64,000 bases of DNA from Acidobacteriota bacterium (GCA_020200135.1 JAIVJI010000073.1:1-64000); one strand, 5' to 3'; positions 17,985 through 27,731 are shown, counted from the stretch's first letter. Notes: generated by a model from the letters alone, not told the origin. Numbers and translations: made by a program.

Positions 17985-18022
17985 CGCGGGAGAGGTTCGC
18001 CCGCCCGGGAGGGGCGCGCGGC

Positions 18023-19003
18023 CTACTGCTGGAGGTCTGTGTTGGTCGGGTTGGTGTCCGTGCCGTTGCCGAGCAGGCGGTTGTTGCCGAACGAGCGGAC
18101 GGCCCCGCCCGACAGCCCCAGCCCCGCGCCGGTGTTCCCGGAAACGACCGAGTTGGAGATGCGGATGACGGTGCCCGCGTTAAGCGCGTCAACGCCGTTC
18201 GAGCCGTTGAACGTCACCGCGCAGCTGTCGATGGTCAGCTTCGCGCCGCTCTCGGCCGAGATGCCGTGGGTGGCGTTGCGCGAGGCGACCGAGTTGCTGA
18301 TGCTGCCCTTGATGTTGGCGCCGCCGATGACGTAGCCGGTGCCGGGGCCGGTCTCGCCGTTCTGTTCCAGGCGCACGTTGTCGAGCGAGGAGGTCAGGGT
18401 CGGCGTGCCCGACGCGGGGATGACGACGATGCCCCCGCCGCCGTTGTTGCGGACGATGGTGTCCTTGACGAAGAGCAGGCCGCCGTTGAGCGTCCGCCGG
18501 TCGCTGATGCCGCGGGCGGCGCCGGCCTTGAACCCCTGGATGATGCAGTTCTCGACGTGGACGACCTTGCCCGAAGTGATGAGGATGCCGACCAGGCCGG
18601 ACGAGGCGTTGGTGCTCGCGGCGCCGGTGATCGAGAGGTTGCGCAGGCTGACGATGATCGTGCCCGGCGCGGCCGTCAGCGAGTCGTTGATGACGACGCC
18701 GTTGGTGCCCGAGGCGAGGATGGAGCCGTAGCCCTGCCCCTGCGAGCCCTCGATGGTGATGGACTTGGTGATGGTGATGGCGCCGAACCCGCCCGGGTCG
18801 AGCGTGCTGATCTCGCCGTTGGCGGCGGTCTTCGAGATGGCGCCCGCGTAGGTCTTGCACGGCGCGGTGCGGCTGCACGGGTTGACGTCGTCGCCGACGC
18901 CGGAAACCCAGGTGCGGGTGGCCTGGGCGCTGGCGCTGGAGGAAGCCAGGGCGATGAAGGCCGTAACGGCGAAGGCGGTCAGGGCGAAGCGGAACTTAGT
19001 CAT
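18023..19003 (-). CDS. Secreted right-handed beta-helix protein
   Basis: A 326-aa protein with a signal peptide (KFRFALTAFAVTAFIALASS, cleaved near ASA-QA). The mature start QATRTWVSGVGDDVNPC followed by CSRTAPCKTYAGAISK is a known opening of acidobacterial secreted repeat proteins; the rest consists of beta-helix coils such as ITITKSITIEGS, VVHVENCIIQG and SNSVASRNATHGISAES. AAGGAGAG precedes ATG 19003. A paralogue lies at 22963-23706. The function is not known; the fold serves as polysaccharide-binding or adhesin scaffold in other proteins. A long-stem hairpin follows the gene. Confidence 0.85.
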   Translation of the reverse strand: MTKFRFALTAFAVTAFIALASSSASAQATRTWVSGVGDDVNPCSRTAPCKTYAGAISKTAANGEISTLDPGGFGAITITKSITIEGSQGQGYGSILASGTNGVVINDSLTAAPGTIIVSLRNLSITGAASTNASSGLVGILITSGKVVHVENCIIQGFKAGAARGISDRRTLNGGLLFVKDTIVRNNGGGGIVVIPASGTPTLTSSLDNVRLEQNGETGPGTGYVIGGANIKGSISNSVASRNATHGISAESGAKLTIDSCAVTFNGSNGVDALNAGTVIRISNSVVSGNTGAGLGLSGGAVRSFGNNRLLGNGTDTNPTNTDLQQ

Positions 19004-19092
19004 TGGGTCTCTCCTTTTCGAACTCAAAGAGTTTCATGTAATAGCCGGATGCCTAGATAACATCACGTGCCAGGTTCGGCGGCCTCGGGGCG

Positions 19093-19124
19093 CGCCCGCG
19101 CGGGTTTTTGTCCCCGCGCGGGCG
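19093..19124 (-). terminator. 12-bp hairpin after the HYR protein gene
   Basis: Arms CGCCCGCGCGGG (19093-19104) and CCCGCGCGGGCG (19113-19124) are perfect reverse complements with an 8-nt loop, 14 nt downstream of the stop at 19138. It may end that transcript; there is no U run after it on the minus strand. Confidence 0.5.
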
Positions 19125-19137
19125 GCCGCCGCGCCTG

Positions 19138-22100
19138 TTACTTGAACTTGAAGTAGGCCGTGTGCGCCGAGCCGTCGTTGAGCGTCACGACGAGCGCGCG
19201 ACACGTGCCGGCCCAGGAGCCCTCGGTCTTCCAGTTGTAGTGGTACTGGTCGGAGCCGGCGTCGTAGCTGAGGCTGCTGCCGCCCGAAGTCACCGTCCCC
19301 TCAAGTTCCGAGGTCGGCGCGGTCGACGAGCAGTTGATCGGCTGCGAGGCCGGCGAGCCGGCGGCGAAGATGCTCAGTCCCTTGTTGCCGCTGAGGCTGA
19401 ACTTGACCGGGATGGCGCGCCCCGCGTTGACCGAGTTGAAGGTCGGCAGGTTCGCCACCGGCGAGAAGAACCCGGCGAAGTTGTAGAGCACCGTCACCGT
19501 GAACGTCTTGACGGTCGTGTTGCCCGACGCGTCGGTCGCCGTCGCCGTCACGGTCGTCGTGCCGACGCTGAAGACCGAACTGTAGACCGAGCCGGAGGGC
19601 GGGCCGGAGGCCGGGCTGACGTTGAGCGACTGCACGCCGCAGTTGTCGGCCGCCGTCACCGCGAAGCTGACCGGCATCGAGGTCGCCGGCGAGTTCATCG
19701 GCAGCGAGACCGTGACGCCGCCCGCCGGGTAGCTGATGGTCGGCGCCTCGGTGTCGTTGACCGTCACCGTGAAGGACTTCGTCGTCGCGTTGCCGGCCGC
19801 GTCGGTCGCGGTCGCCGTCACGGTCGTCGTGCCCTTCTGGAAGACCGAGCCGGAGGCGTGGCTCAGGGCGACGTTGGCCGGGCCGCAGTTGTCCGTCGCC
19901 GTCACCGCGAAGCTGACCCCCGCCGAACACGAGCCGGCGTCGTTGCCGACCGTGATGTCGGTCGGGACGTCGAGCGTCGGCGCGGTCGTGTCCGAGACCG
20001 TGATGGTCTGCGTGTCACTGGCCGTGTTGCCCGCCGCGTCGGTCGCCGTGAACGTCCGCGTGATGACGAGCGGGCTGGCGGCCGAGCCGGCGCCGTTGTT
20101 GCTGGCATCGCTCACCGTCACCGCAGGAGTCCCGGCGCAGTTGTCGGAGGCGGTCGCCTGCGACGCGTCGGGGGCCGGGATACCCGAAGCGCACTGGAGC
20201 GTCAGGTCGGCCGGCGCACTGACGGTCGGGGCCGTCGTGTCAATGACCGTGATGGTCTGCGAGTCGCTGGCCGTGTTACCGGCCGCGTCGGTGGCGGTGT
20301 AAGTGCGCGTGATGACGAGCGGACTCGCCGCGGAACCCGCGCCGTTGTTGCTTGAGTCACTCACCGTCACGGTCGGCGCGGCACAGTTGTCCGCGGCCGT
20401 CGCCTGCGACGGGCTGGCGGTCGGGATGCCGGAGGCACACTGGAGCGTCAGGTCGGCCGGCGCGCTGATGGTCGGCGCGGTCGGGTCGACGACCGTGATG
20501 GTCTGGACGGCCGTCGAGAAGTTCCCGACGGCGTCGGTGGCCTTAAAGGTGCGCGTGATGATGAGCGGGTCGGCGACCGAGCCGGCCCCGGTGCTCGTCT
20601 CGGCGACCGTGACGACGGGGACGCCGCAGTTGTCGAAGGGCGGACCCGGCGGGAGCGGCTGGCCGTCCTCGTCGAGCACCGTGCCGCGCGTCGCCTGCGA
20701 CGGGTGCGCCGCCGGCACGTCGCTCGGGCAGACGTAGGCGGCGTCGGCCGGGGCGGCGATGACGGGCTTGGTGTTATCCACGACCGTCACGGTCTGCGTG
20801 ACCGGGGTGGCATGGTTGCCGGACGAATCGATCGCCGTGTAGGTGATGGTCGTCGTGCCGACGGGGAAGACGTGGCCCTCGGGGACGCCGCTGCGGCCGA
20901 GGGTGACGGGGCCCGCGCAGTCGTCGCTCGCGGTCGCCTGGCCCAGCGCGCTCTCGCTCAGCACCAACGAGCAGGAGGCGTCGGCCGCGCCCGTCATGAC
21001 CGTCACGTTCGCCGGGGCCTGGATGGTCGGGGGCGCGGTGTCGCCGGGACAGCCGGCCCCGGTCACGGTGATCTTCTGGGTGCAGGTCGCCGTGCGTCCC
21101 GCCGTGTCCGTCACCGTCCAGGTGATGACGGTCTCGCCGGTCGGGTACGGCGCGCCCAGCGACTGGCCGTCGCTGCGGACGCCCTCAACCTCGACGCCGG
21201 TCGAGGGGGTCGTCGTCGGCGTGCCGGGGTTCACCTCGGCCGTCCCGTCGGGGCCTGCCGAGGCGGCTTGGTCCGCCGGGCAGGAGATGGTCGGGGCCGT
21301 CGAGCCGATGACGGTGACGACGAAACTGCAACTGCCGCCGCCGGTCTCGGACGAGACGCTGACGACGGTCGAGCCGACGGGGAAGAACGTGCCGGAGGCC
21401 GGCGAGGCGTTGATCGCGCCACAGGTGCCGGTGCCGTTGGCCGCGCCGAAGTTGACGACGGCGCCGGGCTGACCGCCCTGCGTCGCGTCGGCGGGGACGG
21501 TCATGTCCTCGCGGCAGGTGAGCGTGCAGGTCTGAGCGCCGGCGGTTGTGGGCACGGCGGAGTCGAAGCTCGAACTGTTGTCGCCCGGCTCAAGCTCAGC
21601 CGTCGCGCTCGTAGCGCTCACGGTGTTGGTGAGCACGGTGCCGGCCGCCGTGCCCGCTTCCACCGAGTAGGCGAGGACGATCCTGGCCCGCGAGCCGGCG
21701 GGCATGCTCGCCAGCGTGCAGCCGGGGACGCCGAGCGCGCCGGCCGTCCCGGAGCAGGCGAAGCCGAGCCCCGTGGACTCGGTGAGCGAGACGAAGGTCG
21801 TGTTCGCCGGGACGGTGTCGGAGACTTTGACGTTGGCGGCCGCATTCGGGCCGGCGTTGGTCAGGAAGATTTCAAAGACGCTGCTGGAACCGGCGCCGAC
21901 GGCGCTGCCCGAAGTGGTCGCCGACTGGCTGACCTGGAGGTCCACGTAGGGCGTCGGGGCGGTGACGGTGAAGGTCGCGCCGGTGCGGAAGGCGGCCTCG
22001 GCCGCGTCGGAGATGTAGACCTTCCAGACGCCGCGGTTGTCCACGGTGACGGTGCCGCCGCCCTCGTCCATGATGAGCGTCGTCTCGGTCGAAGGGAGAC

Positions 22101-22508
22101 TGAAGGTAAAGCTCTGCGGGTCAGACGTCACGTCGCCGGTCAGGACGACCGAGCCAGTGCGCGCGACCCAGTTGACGCGGCGGGCGGCGTTGCCGCCCAC
22201 GCCCAGGCGGGCCCCGCTCACCTGCACGCAGACCGTGTCGCCCAGAGCGAACGTGCTCTTAGCGGCCGGTTCGGCGCGGCCTTGGCCCCGGCTTCCGGCG
22301 CGGCGACGGCGGCGCGGCGTGCGCCCGCGAACATGCGCGACGAAGAGGCGGACGCGGCCGAGTAGACGCCGGCGGCGAGCAGGCCGAACATGACGGCGAA
22401 GGCGCCGAGGCGCGCGAGCCCCGCTTTGAGGCGCTTCCCGCGACTCAAGATACGGGCCGCCGGGTTACAGAAGGGGCGTGTGGGAGTGCGTCTTTGGGCG
22501 GGGGTCAT
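19138..22508 (-). CDS. Large secreted DUF11/HYR-repeat protein, frameshifted near the N terminus
   Basis: Starts at ATG 22508 (GGAG 7-11 nt upstream), with a basic N terminus and the hydrophobic signal segment LGAFAVMFGLLAAGVYSA. Near 22262 the frame breaks: the first frame ends 44 nt on, while the frame running to 19138 carries the continuation KSTFALGDTVCVQVSGARL. One missing base (for example a G before GAACCGG) would join them into about 1,120 aa. The long part has a DUF11-type domain (VSDTVPANTTFVSLTES), then about eight HYR-like Ig repeats (PTISAPADLTLQCASGIP and TYTATDAAGNTASDSQTITV), and a C-terminal PxKF-type domain (IPVKFSLSGNKGL, ending KTEGSWAGTCRALVVTL). HYR repeats mediate adhesion in other proteins. 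A sequencing error is as likely as a real mutation. Confidence 0.82.
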
Positions 22509-22929
22509 ACCTTATCTCCTTCCGACTTTTCGATGCTTGCCGTGTCCTGGTGCGTCCCGGCCGCGCTACTCGCGGCGTGGGCGCCGGCCGCGAAGGGCCG
22601 CGGCGGCGCGGTCGGCGGCGGCCGCACCTATATCAAATGTGTAAAGACGGAGCGAAGGCCGCTCGAAAGCCGCCCGGCGCGCGTCCGCACGTGACAGGAA
22701 TCGCCACTCGTCACGTACGCCTCATGGGCGACGAATGTGCGTGAGGCTTCCTAACCTACTTTCCGGTTCTGGCAAGTCGTCCGGCGGGTGCCGCGCAGTA
22801 CTGGAGCCTGCGCGCGTGGACGTGGTGAGTTCAAAAGTCATCCGAAACCGGGGGAGCGTACTTAAAGAACGTTTCAAGGTCAGAAAGGAGCCCGGACGTA
22901 AGCCCCGAGCGGGGACCTCGGCCGGAGGT
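22509..22929. other. Intergenic region with no recognisable gene
   Basis: About 420 nt between the start of the HYR protein and the end of the second beta-helix gene. It must hold the promoter for the HYR gene, but I could not pick convincing -35/-10 boxes. No ORF here shows protein-like features and no RNA motif is recognised. Confidence 0.4.
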
Positions 22930-22958
22930 GCGCGCGCCCGGCCCTGCCGGGCGCGCGC
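22930..22958 (-). terminator. 13-bp hairpin after the second beta-helix gene
   Basis: GCGCGCGCCCGGC and GCCGGGCGCGCGC (perfect complements, 3-nt loop) lie 5 nt beyond the stop of the gene at 22963. It probably acts as transcription terminator; the U tract is poor. Confidence 0.55.
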
Positions 22959-22962
22959 CGTA

Positions 22963-23706
22963 CTACTGTTGTCCGAATTCGTTCGACATCACGCCGATGG
23001 TCGTGACGGTGCTGGCGCCGCCGTTGCCGGCGAAGCGGTTGTTGCCGTAGGAGAGTATCGTCCCCGACGTGCCGTTGGCGGTGTTGAAGGTGACGTCCGA
23101 GTTGGCGACGCGCATCGTGCCGCCCGCGGCCTGGAGGAGCCCCGTGCCGTTGCCCGTGACGCGGCAGTTGCTGACGTGCATCTCGGACGCCCCGACCGGG
23201 CTTTCGACGCCGAGCCCGTGGTTGGTGTTGTTCGAGATGACCGAGTTGCTGACAGACATCCGCGCGCCGCTGCTGGCGACGACGCCGAAGGCGCAGTTGT
23301 AGACGCGGACGTTGTCGAGCGTGGCGTCGATGCGGGTCGAGCCCGAGGCCGGGATGACGACGATGCCCGTCCCCGACATGTTCCTCACCGTCGTGTTCGT
23401 CACGATGAGCTTGCCGCCGCCCGAGCGCACGTCCTCGATGCCGCGGCCGGGACTCTGGGTCGAGCCGTCGAGCACGCAGTCCTCGACGAAGACGCCCGGG
23501 TCGAGCGTGCTGATCTCGCCGTGGACGGCCGTCTTCGAGATGGCGCCCGCGTAGGTCTTGCACGGCGCGGTGCGGCTGCACGGGTTGACGTCGTCGCCGA
23601 CGGCGGAGACCCAGGTGCGCGTGGCCTGCGCATTCGCCGCGGCTGACAGTGCGAGAATGAAAGTGAGGCAGACGAAAAATCTGAAGGGGGCTCGAATGTT
23701 GACCAT
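22963..23706 (-). CDS. Secreted beta-helix protein with internal loss
   Basis: A 247-aa paralogue of the protein at 18023-19003. The signal peptide (FFVCLTFILALSAAANA) and the next ~45 residues (QATRTWVSAVGDDVNPC to GEISTLDPG) are almost identical to the paralogue, also at DNA level (23490-23620 against 18795-18925). At residue 71 the sequence jumps from LDPG to VFVEDCVLDG, equivalent to VVHVENCIIQG at residue 147-156 of the paralogue, so exactly 76 residues are missing in frame. The remaining coils (VSNSVISNNTNHGLGVES, VSNCRVTGNGTGLLQ) look sound. Function unknown. Confidence 0.78.
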   Translation of the reverse strand: MVNIRAPFRFFVCLTFILALSAAANAQATRTWVSAVGDDVNPCSRTAPCKTYAGAISKTAVHGEISTLDPGVFVEDCVLDGSTQSPGRGIEDVRSGGGKLIVTNTTVRNMSGTGIVVIPASGSTRIDATLDNVRVYNCAFGVVASSGARMSVSNSVISNNTNHGLGVESPVGASEMHVSNCRVTGNGTGLLQAAGGTMRVANSDVTFNTANGTSGTILSYGNNRFAGNGGASTVTTIGVMSNEFGQQ

Positions 23707-23881
23707 GTAGGTAATGTTTTTCTTCTTCGTTGGAGAAGCTTTGGCAGTCGGGGCGCCGGCGGGGCAGGCCATGCGCCTTGCAGGATGGAGCAACGGACAG
23801 CTTGATTCGGAAAGCCAGTCAGGCCGACGTTGCGAGCGGGGTTTCCCTGGTACCACTCCCGGCCGTTAGAAGCGGAGAGAG

Positions 23882-23910
23882 GTTTTATGCTAAATTCGCC
23901 GAGTTGTCAA
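23882..23910 (-). promoter_or_regulatory. Sigma70-type promoter for the second beta-helix gene
   Basis: On the minus strand TTGACA (23910-23905) and TAAAAC (23887-23882) are 17 nt apart in a locally AT-richer stretch. The implied 5' leader to ATG 23706 is about 170 nt. Confidence 0.65.
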
Positions 23911-24000
23911 CGGCCAATCTGACTTAACCCGAAATTATTTTCGGCGGCCGCGCGCGCCCTCCCCGCCGCCGAGGGCGCGCGCGCGCCGAGCGACCAGCGA

Positions 24001-24807
24001 ATGACACCCGAGCCACAGAACCGGCCCCCCTGCCTCTCCGTCGTCGTCCCCGCCTACAACGAGGGCGCGACGCTCGAGGCGGTGGTCGAGAAGCTGCTCC
24101 AGCTCCCGCGACTGCTCGAAGTGGTCGTCGTCGACGACTGCTCGACCGACTCCACGCCCGAGGTCGCGCGCCGGCTCGCCGGCGGGGACGCGCGCGTGCG
24201 CGTCGCGCGCCACGAGCGCAACCAGGGCAAGACCGCCGCGCTGCGGACGGGGTTCGCGCTGACGCGCGGCGAGGTCGTCATCGTGCAGGACGCCGACCTC
24301 GAATACGACCCGGCCGAGATACCGCTCGTCATCCTGCCGATACTCAACGACCGGGCGGACGTGGTCTACGGCTCGCGCTTCCTCGTGCGGCGGGCGACGC
24401 GCGTGCTCTACTTCTACCACTACCTCGGCAACAAGTTCCTGACCTTCCTCTCGAACGTGCTGACGAACCTCAACATGACCGACATCGAGACCGGCTACAA
24501 GGCCTTCCGCGGCGAGATCATCCGCAACATGCGCATCACCTCTCGGGGTTTCGGCTTCGAGGTCGAGGTGACGGCGAAGGTCGCCAAGCTGGGTTGCGCC
24601 GTCTACGAGGTGCCCATCAGCTACTACGGCCGCACCTACGACGAGGGGAAGAAGATCGGCCTCCGCGACGGGTTCCAGGCGCTCTGGCTCATCCTCCGCT
24701 TCAACCTCTTCTGCTCTCTGGGCGCTTCCTTCACGCGCCTGCCCGAGCTGAGTCAGGTCGAGCGCCACCGCTTCCCCGGCGCGCTCGACGAGCAGACCTA
24801 TGGCTGA
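24001..24807 (+). CDS. GT2 polyprenyl-phosphate-sugar synthase-like glycosyltransferase
   Basis: A 268-aa GT2 of the dolichol-phosphate-mannose synthase-like group: LSVVVPAYNEGATLEAVVEK, VVVVDDCSTDSTPEVARR, NQGKTAALRTGFALTRGEVV and VQDADLEYDPAEIP, the last holding the DxD. TDIETGYKAFRGEI and GFGFEVEVTAKVAKLG are group-specific, as is ISYYGRTYDEGKKIGLRDG. It would charge undecaprenyl phosphate with a sugar at the inner face of the membrane. No C-terminal membrane anchor is present. It overlaps the next gene by 8 nt. Confidence 0.88.
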   Translation: MTPEPQNRPPCLSVVVPAYNEGATLEAVVEKLLQLPRLLEVVVVDDCSTDSTPEVARRLAGGDARVRVARHERNQGKTAALRTGFALTRGEVVIVQDADLEYDPAEIPLVILPILNDRADVVYGSRFLVRRATRVLYFYHYLGNKFLTFLSNVLTNLNMTDIETGYKAFRGEIIRNMRITSRGFGFEVEVTAKVAKLGCAVYEVPISYYGRTYDEGKKIGLRDGFQALWLILRFNLFCSLGASFTRLPELSQVERHRFPGALDEQTYG

Positions 24808-25525
24808 AGCCCTCGCATACGCCGGGCGCGACCTGGAGTCGATGTCCCTGGCGCACAACTACCACCGCTGGATACTCGACCTCTTCGCGCCGCACCTCGG
24901 CCGCCGCGTCGTCGAGGTCGGCGCCGGCGCCGGCTCCTTCTCCGAGCTGCTGCTCGGGCGCGAGCCGGAGTCGCTCACGCTCGTCGAGCCCGACGCGGGG
25001 ATGCACCGCCTGCTCGTCGCGCGCGTCGGCGCGCTGCCCGCACGCGCGCGCGTCCGTGTTTTTAACGACACGTTCGCCGGCGTCGCGCGCCGCGTCGCCG
25101 AGGAGGAGCGCCCCGACTCCATCGTCTACGTCAACGTGCTCGAACACGTGTGCGAAGACGAGGCCGAGCTGCGGCTCGCGGCCGGCGCGCTCCCCGTGGG
25201 CGGGCGCGTCTTCCTGTTCGTGCCGGCGTTTCAATGGCTCTACGGCAGCTTCGACCGGCAGGTCGGCCACCGGCGCCGCTACACGCGCGCGGAGCTTGAG
25301 GCGAAGTGCGCGCGGGCGGGCCTGCGCGTCCTCAAGTCGGTCTACTTCGACGCGGCCGGCGTCCTGCCGTGGTGGCTGAAGTACCGCGTGCTGCGCTCGG
25401 AGAAGATGGAGCCGGCGGCCGTCAAGTTTTATGACGAGTTCTGCGTGCCCGTCGTCCGGCGCGTCGAGGCGCTGGTGCCGCCGCCCGTGGGCAAGAACGT
25501 CCTGCTCGTGGCGGAGAAGGGCTGA
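24800..25525 (+). CDS. Class I SAM-dependent methyltransferase
   Basis: A 241-aa enzyme. VVEVGAGAGSFSELLLG is motif I, LTLVEPDAGMHRLL is motif II, DSIVYVNVLEHVCEDEAEL is motif IV and ALPVGGRVFLFVPAFQWLYG resembles motif VI. FDRQVGHRRRYTRAELEAK and the hydrophobic AAGVLPWWLKYRVL place it among methyltransferases found next to polyprenyl-phosphate GT2 genes. It is translationally coupled to the GT2 by an 8-nt overlap. Substrate unknown. Confidence 0.84.
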   Translation: MAEALAYAGRDLESMSLAHNYHRWILDLFAPHLGRRVVEVGAGAGSFSELLLGREPESLTLVEPDAGMHRLLVARVGALPARARVRVFNDTFAGVARRVAEEERPDSIVYVNVLEHVCEDEAELRLAAGALPVGGRVFLFVPAFQWLYGSFDRQVGHRRRYTRAELEAKCARAGLRVLKSVYFDAAGVLPWWLKYRVLRSEKMEPAAVKFYDEFCVPVVRRVEALVPPPVGKNVLLVAEKG

Positions 25526-25542
25526 GGGGGCGGAGTTGAGGC

Positions 25543-25576
25543 GGGGCGGGCGCGCGCCCGCCCCTGCGGTTATAAT
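25543..25576 (+). promoter_or_regulatory. Palindrome followed by TATAAT box
   Basis: A perfect 22-nt GC palindrome (25543-25564) lies 18 nt after the methyltransferase stop and may end that transcript. Directly after it TATAAT (25571-25576) is a consensus -10 box about 37 nt before rfbB; no good -35 is seen. Two direct copies of ACTTTCGGACTTCT (17-nt spacing) lie between box and start codon. Confidence 0.5.
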
Positions 25577-25612
25577 CTGACTTTCGGACTTCTACACTTT
25601 CGGACTTCTCAT

Positions 25613-26635
25613 ATGGACGACTTGAAAAACATCTTCGTGACCGGGGGCGCGGGCTTCATCGGCTCGGCCTTCGTCAGGCTCCTGCTCGAAGAGCTGCCGG
25701 ACGCCCGCGTCGTCAACTTCGACGCGCTGACCTACGCCGGGAACCCCGACAACCTGAAAGACATCCACGAAGAGCGCCACCGCTTCGTGCGCGGCGACAT
25801 CTGCGACAAGGGGGCGGTGCTCGCCGCGCTCGACGAGGGGACGGACGTGCTGGTCAACTTCGCCGCCGAGTCGCACGTCGACCGCAGCATCCACTCGGCC
25901 GACGAGTTCATCCGCACCAACGTGTTGGGGACGCAGGTGCTCCTCGACGCCGCGCGCGCGCGCGGCGTCAGGCGCTTCGTGCAGGTCTCGACCGACGAGG
26001 TGATGGGGAGCCTGCCCGACCGCGACGACGCCTACTTCACCGAGGACTCGCCGTTCGAGCCGAACAGCCCCTACTCGGCCTCGAAGGCGGCGGCCGAGCA
26101 CCTCTGCCGCGCGGCGCACCACACGCACAAACTCGACGTGGTCACGACGCGCTGCGGCAACAACTACGGCCCGCGCCAGTTCCCCGAGAAGTTTCTGCCG
26201 CTGATGCTCTCGAACGCCTTCGCCGACCAGAGCATCCCGGTCTACGGCGACGGCCGCAACGTCCGCGACTGGATTTACGTCGAAGACCACTGCCGCGCCA
26301 TCTACGACGTGATGACGGAGGGTCGCGCCGGCCACGTCTACAACGTCGGCGCGCGCAACGAGCGGCGCAACCTCGAAGTCGCCGAGTCGGTCCTCGACGC
26401 GCTGGGCAAGCCGCGCACGCTCATCAAGTTCGTCAAAGACCGCCCCGGCCACGACCAGCGCTACGCCATCGACCCGTCGAAGATAGAGACCGAGCTCGGC
26501 TGGCGGCCGCGCGAGACCTGGGAGACCGGGCTCGCCAAGACCGTCCGCTGGTACCGGGAGAACGCCGACTGGGTCGCCCGCACCCGCAGCGGCGCCTACA
26601 GGGACTACTACGCCAAGCAGTACGGGACGGTCTGA
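25613..26635 (+). CDS. rfbB: dTDP-glucose 4,6-dehydratase
   Basis: A 340-aa extended SDR enzyme forming dTDP-4-keto-6-deoxyglucose. IFVTGGAGFIGSAFVRLLL is the NAD site, LTYAGNPDNL, FAAESHVDRSI and QVSTDEVMGSL are RmlB hallmarks, and SPYSASKAAAEHL gives YxxxK. TRCGNNYGPRQFPEKFLPLM and VYGDGRNVRDWIYVEDHC complete the signature. It feeds rfbC (region 1) and rfbD next door. Start ATG follows the repeat CGGACTTCT. Length is as expected. Confidence 0.95.
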   Translation: MDDLKNIFVTGGAGFIGSAFVRLLLEELPDARVVNFDALTYAGNPDNLKDIHEERHRFVRGDICDKGAVLAALDEGTDVLVNFAAESHVDRSIHSADEFIRTNVLGTQVLLDAARARGVRRFVQVSTDEVMGSLPDRDDAYFTEDSPFEPNSPYSASKAAAEHLCRAAHHTHKLDVVTTRCGNNYGPRQFPEKFLPLMLSNAFADQSIPVYGDGRNVRDWIYVEDHCRAIYDVMTEGRAGHVYNVGARNERRNLEVAESVLDALGKPRTLIKFVKDRPGHDQRYAIDPSKIETELGWRPRETWETGLAKTVRWYRENADWVARTRSGAYRDYYAKQYGTV

Positions 26636-26661
26636 AGGGTGGGAAGTAGTCGTTTGATTTT

Positions 26662-27513
26662 ATGAAAGTCTTAATCACCGGGGCGGGCGGGATGGTCGGC
26701 GGGGCGCTGGCGGGGCACTGCCGGAACTTGGGCGACGACGTTCAAGCGTTCGACCGCGAGGGGCTGGACATCACGGACGAGCGCGCGGCGCGCGAGGCGT
26801 TCGGGCGTCTGAAGCCCGAGGCGGTCATCAACTGCGCGGCGTGGACGGACGTGGACGGGTGCGAGCTGGACCCGCAGCGCGCCTTCCTCGTCAACTCGCA
26901 GGGCGTCGAGGCGCTGGCGACTGCCGCGCGGCTCGCCGGGGCGTCCTTCGTCACCGTCTCGACCGACTACGTCTTCGACGGGCTCAAGGCGGACTGGTTC
27001 TACACGCAGCGCGACGACCCGCACCCGGCGAGCGCCTACGGCGCGGCCAAGCTCGAAGGCGAGCGGCGCGCGCAGATGGCCTCGGCGCGCACTTCCGTCG
27101 TGCGGACGGGCTGGGTCTTCGGCCCCGGCGGGCGCAACTTCCTCGCCACGGCGGTCGAGCGCGCGCGGCGCGGCGCGCGCCTGAAGGCCATCTCGGACTC
27201 GTGGGGGACGCCGACCTACGCGCCCGACCTGGCGGCGCGGCTGCGCGAGCTGGCCGAGCTCGACCTGCCCGGCGTCTACCACGTCGTCAACTCCGGCGAG
27301 GGCACGTCTTACGAGGGCTTCGCGCGCGCGGCGGCCGAGGCCGCGGGCGTCGGCGGTGTCGAGATAGAGCCCGTCCTGATGGACTCGCTCAAGCGCCCCG
27401 CCCCGCGCCCGCGCAACTCGCGGCTGCGCTGCCTGCTCTCAGAGGCCGTCGGCCTGCGCCCCCTGCGCGACTGGCGCGAGGCGCTCGCCGAGTTCGCCGG
27501 GATGAGCAAGTAG
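26662..27513 (+). CDS. rfbD: dTDP-4-dehydrorhamnose reductase
   Basis: A 283-aa SDR enzyme catalysing the last step to dTDP-L-rhamnose. VLITGAGGMVGGALAGHC binds NADPH; INCAAWTDVDGCELDPQRAF, VSTDYVFDGLKADWF and SAYGAAKLEGER (YxxxK) are RmlD motifs, and RTGWVFGPGGRNFL follows. It lies 26 nt after rfbB. Its final codons run straight into a heptad element: the stop TAG at 27511 is the first of two TAGs 7 nt apart. Confidence 0.94.
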   Translation: MKVLITGAGGMVGGALAGHCRNLGDDVQAFDREGLDITDERAAREAFGRLKPEAVINCAAWTDVDGCELDPQRAFLVNSQGVEALATAARLAGASFVTVSTDYVFDGLKADWFYTQRDDPHPASAYGAAKLEGERRAQMASARTSVVRTGWVFGPGGRNFLATAVERARRGARLKAISDSWGTPTYAPDLAARLRELAELDLPGVYHVVNSGEGTSYEGFARAAAEAAGVGGVEIEPVLMDSLKRPAPRPRNSRLRCLLSEAVGLRPLRDWREALAEFAGMSK

Positions 27514-27620
27514 ACAGTAGTCAGCAGAAAAACCTCCGCCATCGCACCGTCCGGGTTCCAGCCGCCACGCACGTCAAGCGGAGCCTACTGACTACCGTCT
27601 ACCGCCTACTGTCTACCGCC
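27511..27620. repeat. Heptad hairpin, AGTAGAC/AGTAGTC family
   Basis: Left arm TAGACAGTAGTCAGCAG begins at the rfbD stop; right arm 27584-27620 is a run of CTACTGACTACCGTCTA-type units, roughly its reverse complement and longer. TAG recurs at 27511 and 27518. The same unit family returns at 63851-63986. Confidence 0.8.
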
Positions 27621-27627
27621 TCGCGGT

Positions 27628-27655
27628 TTGCCTCGGCGCGGGTCTCTGCTATCAT
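27628..27655 (+). promoter_or_regulatory. Sigma70-type promoter for the tyrosine-kinase operon
   Basis: TTGCCT (27628-27633), 16-nt spacer, TATCAT (27650-27655), about 75 nt upstream of the kinase start and just after the heptad hairpin. Confidence 0.55.
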
Positions 27656-27731
27656 GGCGCGTCCGGAAATAGCCCGTTCCGATGGGGTTTAGTGTTTCTC
27701 CACCCCCGACCGAGGAAGAGATTTAAGAATT

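Noticed and set aside
19040-19075. Sigma54-type promoter (TGGCAC) upstream of the beta-helix gene
   Set aside because: The -24 element is present on the minus strand but the -12 GC element is missing at the required spacing.
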